Source: Prevotella sp. (GTDB taxonomy: Bacteria > Bacteroidota > Bacteroidia > Bacteroidales > Bacteroidaceae). Taken from it: 55,685 bases of DNA. Location: NCBI GenBank assembly GCA_017645905.1, contig JAGCNO010000095.1:1-55685 (forward strand), written 5' to 3'. The position numbers and the translations under genes are program-made. Positions 26,244 to 33,779 of this stretch are shown one piece after another (the first letter of the stretch is position 1; every line of letters starts with the position of its first letter). A model generated the notes under the pieces. The model had not been told where the DNA came from. It searched no databases and saw only the letters and a list, made by a program, of their open reading frames with translations.

Positions 26244-27232
26244 AACACTTGACTAAATATATGGTTCAACAAAATACCTACTAAATTAACATCCCATCCA
26301 TTTCCAGCCCTTGTAGACAATTGCGAATAAGATTGACCTGCATAGTTTAATTCGCCATCTTCAAATCCCATAAATCGAAATTGTTCATCAACAGACATTT
26401 TTCTTACAATTTCCAATCCATCTTCTTTGGGGACTTCAATAACACGTAAACTATTGTGTTCTGGCTGAGTGATAGTAATACTCAGTCCATTGGTTTTTAT
26501 TTTTTTGTTGTAAACATCAAAACAAAGTGGTTCGTCAACTACAAAAGAATCTATATGATGTTTTTCCTTTAGATGAGAAATTTGCGCTTGAGAGAGATAT
26601 AAGTATGATGGTGCATTGGTATCCAAGAAATCACCAAACCTTTTGGTCAGCTTAATCTTGGGTGGAATAATATTAAACCCATCTGGAACACCTCCTAACA
26701 TAGCAAACATCCAAATTCTCTCACGATTCTGTGGTATCCCATAGTCACATGAGTTTAGAACAGCATATTGAAGTTCGCCATATCCTAATTCACGCAAGAT
26801 ATCTTTTATTCTATTTCTCGTTGGCTCAAACTTCTTTGCTGTAAAACCTTTGACATTTTCGAGTAAAAGGTAGCGTGGATGCTTTTCTCTTAAAATTCTC
26901 ATGATTTCATAGAACAACGTTCCTCTGCCATATCTGTCTTCCTCTCCCATCTGCATTCCAGCAGAAGAGAAAGGCTGACAGGGGAATCCTCCAGTAAACA
27001 TATCGAAATCAGGAAGTTCTTTCGGATTTAGCTTAGTTATATCTCCCCAATTTTTAATGTTTGGGAAATTAGCTTCAAGCAATTTGCTGGCAAACGGATT
27101 AAATTCTGACATACCAATAACCTTATAATTTAAGCCAGATCGTTTTAATCCAAATGATGCTCCACCATATCCAGCAAAGCCTTCAAAAACTCTTATAACC
27201 TCATGCTGAGGTAATTTGTGTTTCTTTGGCAT
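26240..27232 (-). CDS. DNA (cytosine-5) methyltransferase
   Basis: 330 residues. The C5-methyltransferase motifs are in order: I (RVFEGFAGYGGASFGLKRSG), IV with the catalytic Cys (TGGFPCQPFSSAG), VI (LLLENVKG), VIII (PQNRERIWM), then a target-recognition region, and IX/X (RAGNGWDVNLVGILLNHI; a Gln is often an Asn-type residue here). Start chosen at 27232 (MPKKHKLPQHEVIRVFEGF); a longer frame upstream reads into structured non-coding DNA. It is AT-rich (one 60-nt line at 26641 is 38% GC), so recently acquired. It protects host DNA from the downstream McrB/LlaJI-like nuclease. Confidence 0.92.
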   Translation of the reverse strand: MPKKHKLPQHEVIRVFEGFAGYGGASFGLKRSGLNYKVIGMSEFNPFASKLLEANFPNIKNWGDITKLNPKELPDFDMFTGGFPCQPFSSAGMQMGEEDRYGRGTLFYEIMRILREKHPRYLLLENVKGFTAKKFEPTRNRIKDILRELGYGELQYAVLNSCDYGIPQNRERIWMFAMLGGVPDGFNIIPPKIKLTKRFGDFLDTNAPSYLYLSQAQISHLKEKHHIDSFVVDEPLCFDVYNKKIKTNGLSITITQPEHNSLRVIEVPKEDGLEIVRKMSVDEQFRFMGFEDGELNYAGQSYSQLSTRAGNGWDVNLVGILLNHIFSQVL

Positions 27233-27254
27233 ATAAAAGCCCTCTCTTCGTTGT

Positions 27255-27519
27255 CGAAAAGGGGGCGTGGGAGAAGATGTGCTTAACCAAGGCTTAGGAC
27301 AGCCCACATCAGACAACAATCATTCAGTCCACGCCCTAATGAGCGCAAACATCCTGTTGCTTGTCCGACTGATGTGTTTCCTGAGGTCCTAATTCTGGTT
27401 AATCAGTCAATCAAGGATGTCAATGACGCTATGTTTCCTTATCTGTTTCTTGTAGTTCTACCATCAAGACTGTTCGCAAACACCCTGTACGAACGGGTTC
27501 TACATGATACGATGACTAC
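27255..27519 (-). other. Structured leader region upstream of the methyltransferase gene
   Basis: No protein is evident. Near the methyltransferase start a long hairpin is possible (27263-27270 with 27329-27336, inner arms 27276-27281 with 27305-27310). On the minus strand it is followed by CCCCCTTTTCG, so it could act as a terminator or attenuator before the gene. No convincing promoter was found here; the nearest is at 27853-27860. Confidence 0.4.
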
Positions 27520-27610
27520 AAAAAGAAAAACGTGGGTGCTTACATCTGCCTGTTCGCTGTTCGCGGCCTACCACAGCCTTTGAGGAAAAACAGGCAGAGA
27601 AACACCCACG
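27520..27610 (-). terminator. Intrinsic terminator of the candidate ncRNA
   Basis: Two-part stem (8 bp outer, 10 bp inner) directly followed on the minus strand by TTTTTCTTTTT. Confidence 0.7.
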
Positions 27611-27849
27611 TGGGAGTATACTATACACCGTAAAGTGTGCGTTGAGGAAACCCGTTCCTCGCGGCACACTACGGAGAGTACAAGCTACACCCCGTGGCAG
27701 TTATCCCTGCAATGTTTTTGTCCTCAATTCGAGTGTGGTAGTTTCGAAACAGCCAAAAACAAAGCGCGATAACGCCTTTCAATATGTAGTGCTCCATCCG
27801 TCAGCTCCGCACAACACATTGTGCATCGCAGCTACTCGGACAGATGCGG
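27520..27849 (-). ncRNA. Candidate structured non-coding RNA of unknown family
   Basis: About 330 nt without a protein frame, bounded by a promoter-like TACCTTTG (27860-27853) and, at its end, a long hairpin followed by a U-tract (minus strand TTTTTCTTTTT, 27530-27520). Stems seen: hairpin 1 at 27797-27840 (three nested helices, loop TGTG); hairpin 2 at 27628-27674 (5 + 6 + 5 bp); terminal hairpin with 27531-27538 pairing 27603-27610 and 27545-27554 pairing 27589-27598. It lacks the signature sequences of tmRNA, RNase P RNA and SRP RNA as I know them. It could instead be a long structured leader of the methyltransferase operon. Confidence 0.55.
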
Positions 27850-27852
27850 GTG

Positions 27853-27860
27853 CAAAGGTA
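27853..27860 (-). promoter_or_regulatory. Promoter element for the candidate ncRNA
   Basis: TACCTTTG on the minus strand with a TTG-containing -33 region 20 nt upstream. Confidence 0.6.
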
Positions 27861-27912
27861 CGAAATATTTTCAGAACGAGCAACCCTTTTGATAAATAAA
27901 ATATTGGTGTCT

Positions 27913-27975
27913 TCAAAAAACAGCGTGAAAGGCCAGCAAGCACATAGCCTTGTGCTCATTGGCCTTTCACGCTGT
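27913..27975 (-). terminator. recA terminator
   Basis: Perfect 16-bp stem (27920-27935 with 27960-27975) and an inner 6-bp stem, followed on the minus strand by a run of six T. It lies just downstream of the recA stop. Unusually long and strong. Confidence 0.9.
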
Positions 27976-28002
27976 GTTAAAGTTCCTTCGCCTGAGGAGG
28001 AG

Positions 28003-29034
28003 CTACACCTGGCTGTCGCCGATGGCCTGCATGATCTGTGCCTCTAACTCTTCGCACAGCTCGGGGTTGTCCTTCAGCAGTTGCTTGGTGGCATCGCGTC
28101 CCTGTGCCAGCTTCGAGTCCTGATAACTGAACCACGAGCCGCTCTTCTTGATAATGCCAAACTCCACACCGAGGTCGATGATTTCGCCAATCTTCGATAT
28201 GCCCTCGCCGAAGGTAATCTCAAACTCTGCCTTGCGGAAGGGCGGAGCCACCTTGTTCTTTACTACCTTCACACGCACCTGGTTGCCGATGACGTTGTCT
28301 CCGTCCTTGATGCTCGTCACGCGACGGATATCGAGGCGCACGGAAGCATAGAACTTCAGGGCATTACCACCAGTCGTTGTCTCAGGATTGCCAAACATCA
28401 CACCTATCTTCTCACGCAACTGGTTGATGAAGATGCAGGTGGTATTGGTCTTGGCAATGGTCGACGTCACCTTGCGCAGTGCCTGGCTCATCAGTCGGGC
28501 ATGCAGACCCACGGCAGAGTCGCCCATATCGCCCTCAATCTCCTTCTTCGGCGTCAAGGCAGCCACGGAGTCGATGACGATGATGTCGATGGCGGCCGAG
28601 CGTATGAGCTGATCGGCAATCTCCAGCGCCTGCTCTCCATTGTCAGGCTGCGAGATGTAAAGGTTGTCCACGTCTACTCCCAGCTTCTGAGCATAGAATC
28701 GGTCGAAGGCATGTTCCGCATCAATAAACGCAGCGATGCCGCCAGCCTTCTGTGCCTCGGCAATAGCGTGGATGGCCAACGTAGTCTTACCGCTTGACTC
28801 TGGGCCGTAGATTTCTATGATACGTCCCTTGGGGTAGCCGCCCACGCCGAGCGCTGCGTTCAGTCCGATGGAGCCTGTCGGTATGACATCCACATGCTCC
28901 ACCTGCTCGTCGCCCATGCGCATGATGCTCCCCTTGCCAAAGTCCTTTTCAATCTTTGACATAGCAGCCTGAAGAGCCTTCAGCTTCTCCTGCTGAGGAT
29001 TCAAAGCCTCTGTGTTTTCTTCTTTCTTTGCCAT
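28003..29034 (-). CDS. recA: Recombinase RecA
   Basis: Forms filaments on single-stranded DNA for homologous recombination and triggers the SOS response. 343 residues, normal length. Walker [14 protein letters not shown] (residue about 75), Walker [13 protein letters not shown], loop L1/L2 region [20 protein letters not shown] and [20 protein letters not shown] (shown as position guides), and the characteristic N-terminal [20 protein letters not shown]. No LexA box was recognised upstream. GH105 lies 27 nt upstream on the same strand, so co-transcription with it is possible; a strong terminator follows. Confidence 0.97.
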   Translation of the reverse strand: MAKKEENTEALNPQQEKLKALQAAMSKIEKDFGKGSIMRMGDEQVEHVDVIPTGSIGLNAALGVGGYPKGRIIEIYGPESSGKTTLAIHAIAEAQKAGGIAAFIDAEHAFDRFYAQKLGVDVDNLYISQPDNGEQALEIADQLIRSAAIDIIVIDSVAALTPKKEIEGDMGDSAVGLHARLMSQALRKVTSTIAKTNTTCIFINQLREKIGVMFGNPETTTGGNALKFYASVRLDIRRVTSIKDGDNVIGNQVRVKVVKNKVAPPFRKAEFEITFGEGISKIGEIIDLGVEFGIIKKSGSWFSYQDSKLAQGRDATKQLLKDNPELCEELEAQIMQAIGDSQV

Positions 29035-29061
29035 AATGATTCTGATATTTTTTGGTTTAAG

Positions 29062-30225
29062 TTATTTCAGCAGTTTGTAATATTCCGTGGCCCCCAGCAG
29101 GAAGCAGCCCGTACCATAGTCCTCGAAGTCGGGGATGCGGGTGTAGCTCAACGGCTGTCCGGCAGAGGGGTCCTTGCCGGTACCCTGCATCCATCCGAGG
29201 AAGCCATCGGGGTGAACGCAACCTTTGACCATAGCCTGCCAGGCGCGGTCAGCAGCAGGACGGTAGGTCTCCGCCTTGAGATAGCCTTTCTGCATACCCC
29301 AGGCAAAACCATAGAGGAAGAGCGATGTGCCGCTGGTCTCGGGCATGGCATAGTTCGACGAGACGAGGCTGGGCTGCCAGAATCCGTCCTCACGCTGACA
29401 CTTCAACAGTCCTTGGCTCATGAGCATGAAGTCGCGCTTCAGTTCCTTATACTCCTTTGACTTCTCGGGCAGCAAATCCATGCAGCGAACCAATGCGGCA
29501 TACACCCATCCGTTGCCACGACTCCAGTAACATTGCTGGCCATCAGGCTCCTTGTAGGGCGGCACATAGTCGGCATCACGCCACCATAGTCCCTCCTTCA
29601 CATTGAAGAGTCCGCCGCCGCACTCATTGCGGCTCCATCGGTACATCTTCATGGCGTGGTCAAGATACTTCTTCTCGCCCGTCACCTTGTACATCTGCAC
29701 GTAGAGCGGCATGGCCATCTGTATGGCGTCAATCCAGGTCCACCAGCCATAGAGCGAACCGTTCTTCGGGTTCACGGTCTTCATCTGGTAGTCCAAATTC
29801 TCGCGTACATTATTAATATATTTACCCTCGACCAATGACCATTGTCCTTTTTCCATTTGACCAAGTTCCAGATAAGTCTGGCCACAGCACTGGTCGTCGG
29901 CATCGCAGGTCTGATTACCGTTGCGCGGCGTCCACTTGTGGAACTCGGCCCAGGTAAGGGCATAGTCCAGATAGCGCTGCTGCGGGTCGATGCGCTGCAG
30001 GGCCATCAGTCCCTCGTAGTAGACGGCGCGTGTCCAAAGGCTGCTGGGACGGATTTTCTTAACGTTGGTAGGTACGGTAGGATCCTCATACTTCGCCATG
30101 AAATAGTCATTCGCCAATCGGGCGGTCTTCAGCACGTCGTCGGCCGTTGTCTGGGCAGCGGCGAAAAGTGAACAAAGGGAAAAAGCCGTAATGGAAAGTA
30201 GTCTTTGAATGTTCATCATAGTCAT
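29062..30225 (-). CDS. GH105-type unsaturated rhamnogalacturonyl hydrolase
   Basis: 387 residues with a signal peptide (LLSITAFSLCSLFAAAQ). The alpha/alpha-barrel of families 88/105 is visible in SLWTRAVYYEGLMALQRI, CDADDQCCGQTYLELGQ (region of the catalytic Asp), WTWIDAIQMAMPLYVQM, WWRDADYV, YWSRGNGWVYAALVR and MPETSGTSLFLYGFAWG. Such enzymes remove the unsaturated uronic acid left on pectin fragments by lyases. It is exported, probably to the periplasm. No SusC/D pair lies nearby, so it is an isolated CAZyme. recA follows 27 nt downstream on the same strand. Confidence 0.85.
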   Translation of the reverse strand: MTMMNIQRLLSITAFSLCSLFAAAQTTADDVLKTARLANDYFMAKYEDPTVPTNVKKIRPSSLWTRAVYYEGLMALQRIDPQQRYLDYALTWAEFHKWTPRNGNQTCDADDQCCGQTYLELGQMEKGQWSLVEGKYINNVRENLDYQMKTVNPKNGSLYGWWTWIDAIQMAMPLYVQMYKVTGEKKYLDHAMKMYRWSRNECGGGLFNVKEGLWWRDADYVPPYKEPDGQQCYWSRGNGWVYAALVRCMDLLPEKSKEYKELKRDFMLMSQGLLKCQREDGFWQPSLVSSNYAMPETSGTSLFLYGFAWGMQKGYLKAETYRPAADRAWQAMVKGCVHPDGFLGWMQGTGKDPSAGQPLSYTRIPDFEDYGTGCFLLGATEYYKLLK

Positions 30226-30242
30226 AAAATATTTTTATGGCG

Positions 30243-30250
30243 CAAAGATA
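30243..30250 (-). promoter_or_regulatory. -7 promoter element of the GH105 gene
   Basis: TATCTTTG on the minus strand, 17 nt before the ATG. Confidence 0.65.
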
Positions 30251-30357
30251 CGAAAAAAGTTGTGACCGAGAAGGTTTTCTAACAGTTTTTTATAGCTTTT
30301 TTTACTTTATCATAAAGATTTTCCAAAAAACATAATGGCCGAACAAATAATTATTTG

Positions 30358-30365
30358 TATATTTG
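30358..30365 (+). promoter_or_regulatory. -7 promoter element of the small orphan ORF
   Basis: TATATTTG; about 80 nt of untranslated leader precede the ORF at 30447. Confidence 0.55.
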
Positions 30366-30446
30366 CAGCCACAAAGCCGACCGAGACAATGAGGAGCTAA
30401 CAGGAATAGCATGACCAATGATTAGGAACTAAAACGTTATAGAAAT

Positions 30447-30701
30447 ATGGACAGACTTGAACATATATACTCAATCATTGCCAAGGAGGGCTTTGCCGAC
30501 ACAGCATTACAAGAAATAAATAACTATATAACAGCTATCCAAAATGGGACAGAAGATTTTTCTCGATTCAATCTATCAGAGCATGCGGGACTCTGCAAGG
30601 GAGGCGCGCCTCTCATTGGGGCGTCCATCATCGCATGCTACGCGACAGCAAGCATTACAGCAGGTGGCAATGCTGAAGGCGGCAAAGGATACATAGTATA
30701 A
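30447..30701 (+). CDS. Small orphan protein, possibly the remnant of a larger gene
   Basis: 84 residues; function unknown. The first half is amphipathic helical (RLEHIYSIIAKEGFADTALQ, residues 3-22). The second half is Gly/Ala/Ser/Thr-rich with two Cys (HAGLCKGGAPLIGASIIACY, residues 46-65). From memory, the FNLSEHAGLC...LIGASI pattern recalls the N-terminus of longer polyvalent or mobile-element-associated proteins of Prevotella, so this may be a truncated copy. I cannot verify that. The GG after LCK and the small-residue tail could also suggest a processed peptide, but no modification or export genes are adjacent. It has its own promoter-like sequence. Confidence 0.45.
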   Translation: MDRLEHIYSIIAKEGFADTALQEINNYITAIQNGTEDFSRFNLSEHAGLCKGGAPLIGASIIACYATASITAGGNAEGGKGYIV

Positions 30702-30764
30702 TTTCGCATAGTAATACAATAGAAATACAAACTGACGCTATTTTGTAAAAATTCCTGCAAATTG

Positions 30765-30796
30765 TTTGGTGGTTTCAGGGAAAAGTTGTAATTTTG
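30765..30796 (+). promoter_or_regulatory. Promoter of the aromatic amino acid operon
   Basis: TTTG (30765-30768), 20 bp, TAATTTTG (30789-30796). It precedes the leader peptide ATG by 27 nt. Confidence 0.8.
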
Positions 30797-30823
30797 CCGC
30801 CAGAATCTGAAAAAGGTAACATT

Positions 30824-30883
30824 ATGACATATCAGAGTGCATACTTCTACGGCTATTATTATTACTTTGCAGCAAAGTTGTGA
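30824..30883 (+). CDS. Tyr/Phe-rich leader peptide (attenuator)
   Basis: 19 codons: MTYQSAYFYGYYYYFAAKL, with 7 Tyr and 2 Phe, including four Tyr in a row at codons 11-14, followed by Phe. It lies between a canonical promoter and the gene for DAHP synthase-chorismate mutase. Its stop codon is inside the left arm (30878-30888) of an 11-bp antiterminator that is exclusive with a terminator at 30932-30964. By analogy with known leader peptides, a ribosome stalled at Tyr codons would leave the arm free and allow read-through, and a ribosome at the stop codon would mask it and allow termination. Too short for standard gene callers. Confidence 0.85.
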   Translation: MTYQSAYFYGYYYYFAAKL

Positions 30884-30946
30884 AGCGGTTAGACGTATGT
30901 AGATAATAGGACAATGCAGACAGAAAGATAAAGCCCCGCTTCACAA
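30878..30946 (+). promoter_or_regulatory. Antiterminator of the Tyr/Phe attenuator
   Basis: TTGTGAAGCGG (30878-30888) is a perfect complement of CCGCTTCACAA (30936-30946). The right arm overlaps the left arm of the terminator. Confidence 0.8.
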
Positions 30947-30973
30947 GATAGTGACAGCGGGGCTGTTCGTTTG
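30932..30973 (+). terminator. Attenuator terminator before DAHP synthase-chorismate mutase
   Basis: AGCCCCGCT (30932-30940) pairs with AGCGGGGCT (30956-30964), extended by TCAC/GTGA in the loop with one bulged C. It is followed by the modest U-tract GTTCGTTTG. Confidence 0.8.
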
Positions 30974-31009
30974 AAATAAATTACGTAATAACATAAAAAC
31001 ATTTGAAAA

Positions 31010-32074
31010 ATGGAACTAGAGCTTCAACCCCTGAACTTACCAAGTGACAACGAACGCCCCTTCGTGATTGCCGGCCCGTGTAGTGCCGAGAGCGAGGAGC
31101 AAGTGATGGAAACTGCCACGCAGCTGGCCATGAAAGGCTGCCACAACTTCCGTGCAGGCGTGTGGAAGCCGCGCACGAAGCCCGGCGGCTTCGAGGGTCA
31201 CGGCGAAAAGGCCCTGCCTTGGATGCAGCGCGTGAAGAAGGAGACGGGCATGAACGTGGCCACCGAAGTGGCTACACCCGAGCATGTCGAACTTGCCCTG
31301 AAATACGGCATTGATATCCTTTGGATAGGAGCCCGCACGACTGCCAACCCCTTCGCCATGCAGGCACTGGCCGATGCGCTGCAGGGAACCGACATCCCCG
31401 TCTTCGTGAAAAACCCCGTAAACCCCGACCTGGAACTGTGGATTGGTGCTATGGAGCGACTGAACCAAGCCGGCGTGAAGCGTCTCGGTGCCATCCACCG
31501 CGGATTCTCCAGCTACGAGCAGAAGATTTACCGCAATGCACCGATGTGGCAGATTCCCATCGAACTGCGCCGCCGCATGCCTGAGCTGCCGCTCATCAGC
31601 GACCCCAGTCACATTGGCGGTCGCCGCGAACTGATAGCCCCGCTGTGCCAGCAAGCTATGGACCTGGGCTTCGACGGCCTTATCGTGGAGAGCCACTGCG
31701 ACCCCGACAAGGCATGGAGCGACGCCAAGCAGCAGGTGACGCCCGACGTGCTCGACTACATCCTCTCGCTGCTCGTCATCCGCGACGAGCATGCCACCAC
31801 CGAGGGCATACACGAGCTGCGCAAGCAGATAGACGAGCTGGACAACCAGATTATGGACATCCTGGCCAAGCGTATGAAGGTGTGCCGCGAGATTGGCAAC
31901 TACAAGAAGGATCATAACATTACCGTGCTGCAAGCCTCACGCTATAACGAGATTCTGAACAAGCGCGGCGTGCAGGGAACGCTCAGCGGCATGGCCCCCG
32001 AGTTCGTCGCCAAGGTCTTCGAGAGCATCCACGAGGAGTCTGTCCGCCAGCAGATGGAAATCATCAACAAGTAA
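31010..32074 (+). CDS. Bifunctional DAHP synthase / chorismate mutase (type II)
   Basis: Catalyses the first step of the shikimate pathway and the conversion of chorismate to prephenate. 354 residues. Residues 1-265 are a DAHP synthase of the KDO8PS-like type (VIAGPCSAES, RAGVWKPRTKPGGFEGHG, RTTANPFAMQ, FVKNPVNPD, SDPSHIGGRR, VESHCDPDKAWSDAKQQ). Residues about 270-350 are an AroQ chorismate mutase (ELRKQIDELDNQIMDILAKR, then REIGNYKKDHNITVLQASRY). Transcription is probably controlled by the Tyr/Phe attenuator upstream. tyrA follows after a 157-bp spacer holding a 22-bp array. Confidence 0.93.
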   Translation: MELELQPLNLPSDNERPFVIAGPCSAESEEQVMETATQLAMKGCHNFRAGVWKPRTKPGGFEGHGEKALPWMQRVKKETGMNVATEVATPEHVELALKYGIDILWIGARTTANPFAMQALADALQGTDIPVFVKNPVNPDLELWIGAMERLNQAGVKRLGAIHRGFSSYEQKIYRNAPMWQIPIELRRRMPELPLISDPSHIGGRRELIAPLCQQAMDLGFDGLIVESHCDPDKAWSDAKQQVTPDVLDYILSLLVIRDEHATTEGIHELRKQIDELDNQIMDILAKRMKVCREIGNYKKDHNITVLQASRYNEILNKRGVQGTLSGMAPEFVAKVFESIHEESVRQQMEIINK

Positions 32075-32090
32075 AACCGACCTTGGAGAA

Positions 32091-32176
32091 TAAGCCGTTC
32101 TTTCTTTGAGAAAAAGCCGTTCTTTCTTTGAGAAAAAGCCGTTCTTTCTTTGAGAAAAAGCCGTTCTTTCTCCAGG
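32091..32176. repeat. 22-bp array, locus 3 (4 units)
   Basis: GCCG at 32094, 32116, 32138 and 32160, exactly 22 bp apart, between the DAHP synthase and tyrA genes. The units are nearly identical. Confidence 0.92.
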
Positions 32177-32231
32177 CCAGATTACCCGGACTTCGAACTA
32201 ACAGGCATAAGCAATTGAAAAACAGTCATAT

Positions 32232-33026
32232 ATGAAAATATTAGTCATGGGAGCAGGCAAGATGGGGAGCTTCTTCATCGACCTGCTGAGTTTTGACCAT
32301 GAGGTCGCCGTCTTTGAGCGCGACCCGAAGCGAATGCGCTTCACCTACAACTGTCAGCGGTTCACGACCATGGAGGAGATACAGGCGTTCCGGCCGGAAC
32401 TGCTCATCAACGCCGTCACGCTGAAGTACACCATCCCCGTCTTTGAACAGGTGCTCCCCTACCTCACCGACGACTGCATCATCAGCGACATCGCCTCGGT
32501 GAAGACCGACCTGAAGGAGTATTACGAGAAGACAGGCCGCCGCTACGTAAGCACCCACCCGATGTTCGGCCCCACGTTTGCCAACCTGCAGCAGCTCTCC
32601 GAGGAGAACGCCATCATCATCAGCGAGGGCGACTACATGGGCCGCATCTTCTTCAAGGACCTCTACCAGCGGCTCGGCCTCCACATCTATGAATATACGT
32701 TCGAGGAGCACGACCGCACCGTGGCCTATTCGTTGTCCATTCCCTTCGTCTCCACCTTCGTATTCGCTGCCGTGATGAAGCATCAGGACGCGCCGGGCAC
32801 CACCTTCAAGCGTCACATGCGCATTGCCAAGGGCGTGCTCAACGAGGACGACTACCTGCTGCAGGAAATTCTCTTCAACCCCTACACCCACGACCAGGTG
32901 TCGCAGATACGCACCGAACTGAAGGAGCTGCTCGAGATTATCGACACGAAGAACGGCGAGGGCATGAAGGCCTACCTGACGAAGATACGCGACAATGTGC
33001 GACGCGATATCGAAATCAAGCCGTAA
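32232..33026 (+). CDS. tyrA: Prephenate dehydrogenase
   Basis: Oxidatively decarboxylates prephenate to 4-hydroxyphenylpyruvate in tyrosine synthesis. 264 residues. NAD-binding VMGAGKMGSFF at the N-terminus, ERDPKRM, SDIASVKTDL and the active-site His in STHPMFGPT (about residue 110); the helical dimerisation part follows. Its place right after chorismate mutase fits channelling of prephenate to Tyr. A tyrosine-specific output makes the Tyr-rich leader upstream more convincing. Confidence 0.92.
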   Translation: MKILVMGAGKMGSFFIDLLSFDHEVAVFERDPKRMRFTYNCQRFTTMEEIQAFRPELLINAVTLKYTIPVFEQVLPYLTDDCIISDIASVKTDLKEYYEKTGRRYVSTHPMFGPTFANLQQLSEENAIIISEGDYMGRIFFKDLYQRLGLHIYEYTFEEHDRTVAYSLSIPFVSTFVFAAVMKHQDAPGTTFKRHMRIAKGVLNEDDYLLQEILFNPYTHDQVSQIRTELKELLEIIDTKNGEGMKAYLTKIRDNVRRDIEIKP

Positions 33027-33116
33027 TATATGCATAAATATTGACAAAAATCAACATTGTGCGGGCAAACAGGCAAAAACAGCAGTAATAATTATGCGTA
33101 TTCCGGAATAACTCCC

Positions 33117-33124
33117 TACCTTTG
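33117..33124 (+). promoter_or_regulatory. -7 promoter element of the outer-membrane protein gene
   Basis: TACCTTTG, 56 nt before the ATG. The leader is A-rich. Confidence 0.65.
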
Positions 33125-33180
33125 CACCCGCTTTTCAGAAAGCACAATTAATTATTAATTTATTAAAGCAAAAAGGAAAA

Positions 33181-33714
33181 ATGAAAAAGATTGTTTTGAC
33201 AATGATGGCCGCAATGGTGGCAGTTGTTATGGATGCACAGATTTATGTTGGTGGTGCCGTTGGTTTCCAGACCGTTTCTCACGATGGTGACAGCGAGACT
33301 GCTTTCACCCTGAAGCCCGAGGTTGGCTACAACCTCAATGAGGACTGGGCCATCGGTATGGCTGTAGGATACGGCGAGACCGGTAAGGACCAGACCAAGG
33401 TGAAGACCTTCATCATCAACCCCTACGTGCGTTACAACGCCGTAAAGCTCGACAAGGTGACCCTCTTCCTGGATGGCTCTTTCGCTTATCAGAGCATTGA
33501 CCCGAAGGCCAGCTACAAGACTAACGAGTGGGGTATTGGCGTGAAGCCCGGCCTGGCTGTTGCCCTGACCAATCACCTCAGCTTCGTCTCTCACCTGGGA
33601 TTTGTTGGATATGAGAGCTCCAAGCCCGACTTCGACGGTGCCAAGGCTACCAATACCTTCGGTGTTGCCATCGATGCCAACAGCCTCGACTTCGGTCTCT
33701 ACTTCAACTTCTAA
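33181..33714 (+). CDS. Small outer-membrane beta-barrel protein
   Basis: 177 residues. A signal peptide (MKKIVLTMMAAMVAVVMDAQ) precedes alternating strands ending in the aromatic C-terminus GLYFNF. That is typical of the OmpW/OmpX-like 8-stranded barrels (Outer_membrane_beta-barrel domain). Examples of strands are YNLNEDWAIGMAVGYG and FIINPYVRYNAVKL. Codon use looks biased to common codons, as in highly expressed genes. It is monocistronic with its own promoter and terminator. The role is unknown. Confidence 0.8.
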   Translation: MKKIVLTMMAAMVAVVMDAQIYVGGAVGFQTVSHDGDSETAFTLKPEVGYNLNEDWAIGMAVGYGETGKDQTKVKTFIINPYVRYNAVKLDKVTLFLDGSFAYQSIDPKASYKTNEWGIGVKPGLAVALTNHLSFVSHLGFVGYESSKPDFDGAKATNTFGVAIDANSLDFGLYFNF

Positions 33715-33736
33715 GCAGAAGCGACCAAAGACAATA

Positions 33737-33779
33737 ATCCCCAGCCAGATTCCGATTTGGCTGGGGATATTTGTTTTTT
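33737..33779 (+). terminator. Terminator of the outer-membrane protein gene
   Basis: 11-bp stem (33737-33747 with 33758-33768) followed by ATTTGTTTTTT. It lies between convergent genes, 23 nt after the stop codon. Confidence 0.88.

Noticed and set aside
27520-27849. tmRNA, RNase P RNA, SRP RNA or retron RNA
   Set aside because: No Ala-tRNA-like ends or tag frame, no P4 consensus, no SRP GGAA loop context, and no reverse transcriptase nearby. A covariance search could still overturn this.
30447-30701. Ribosomally made, modified peptide precursor (RiPP)
   Set aside because: No modification enzyme, peptidase or exporter gene next to it; the Gly-Gly alone is weak evidence.
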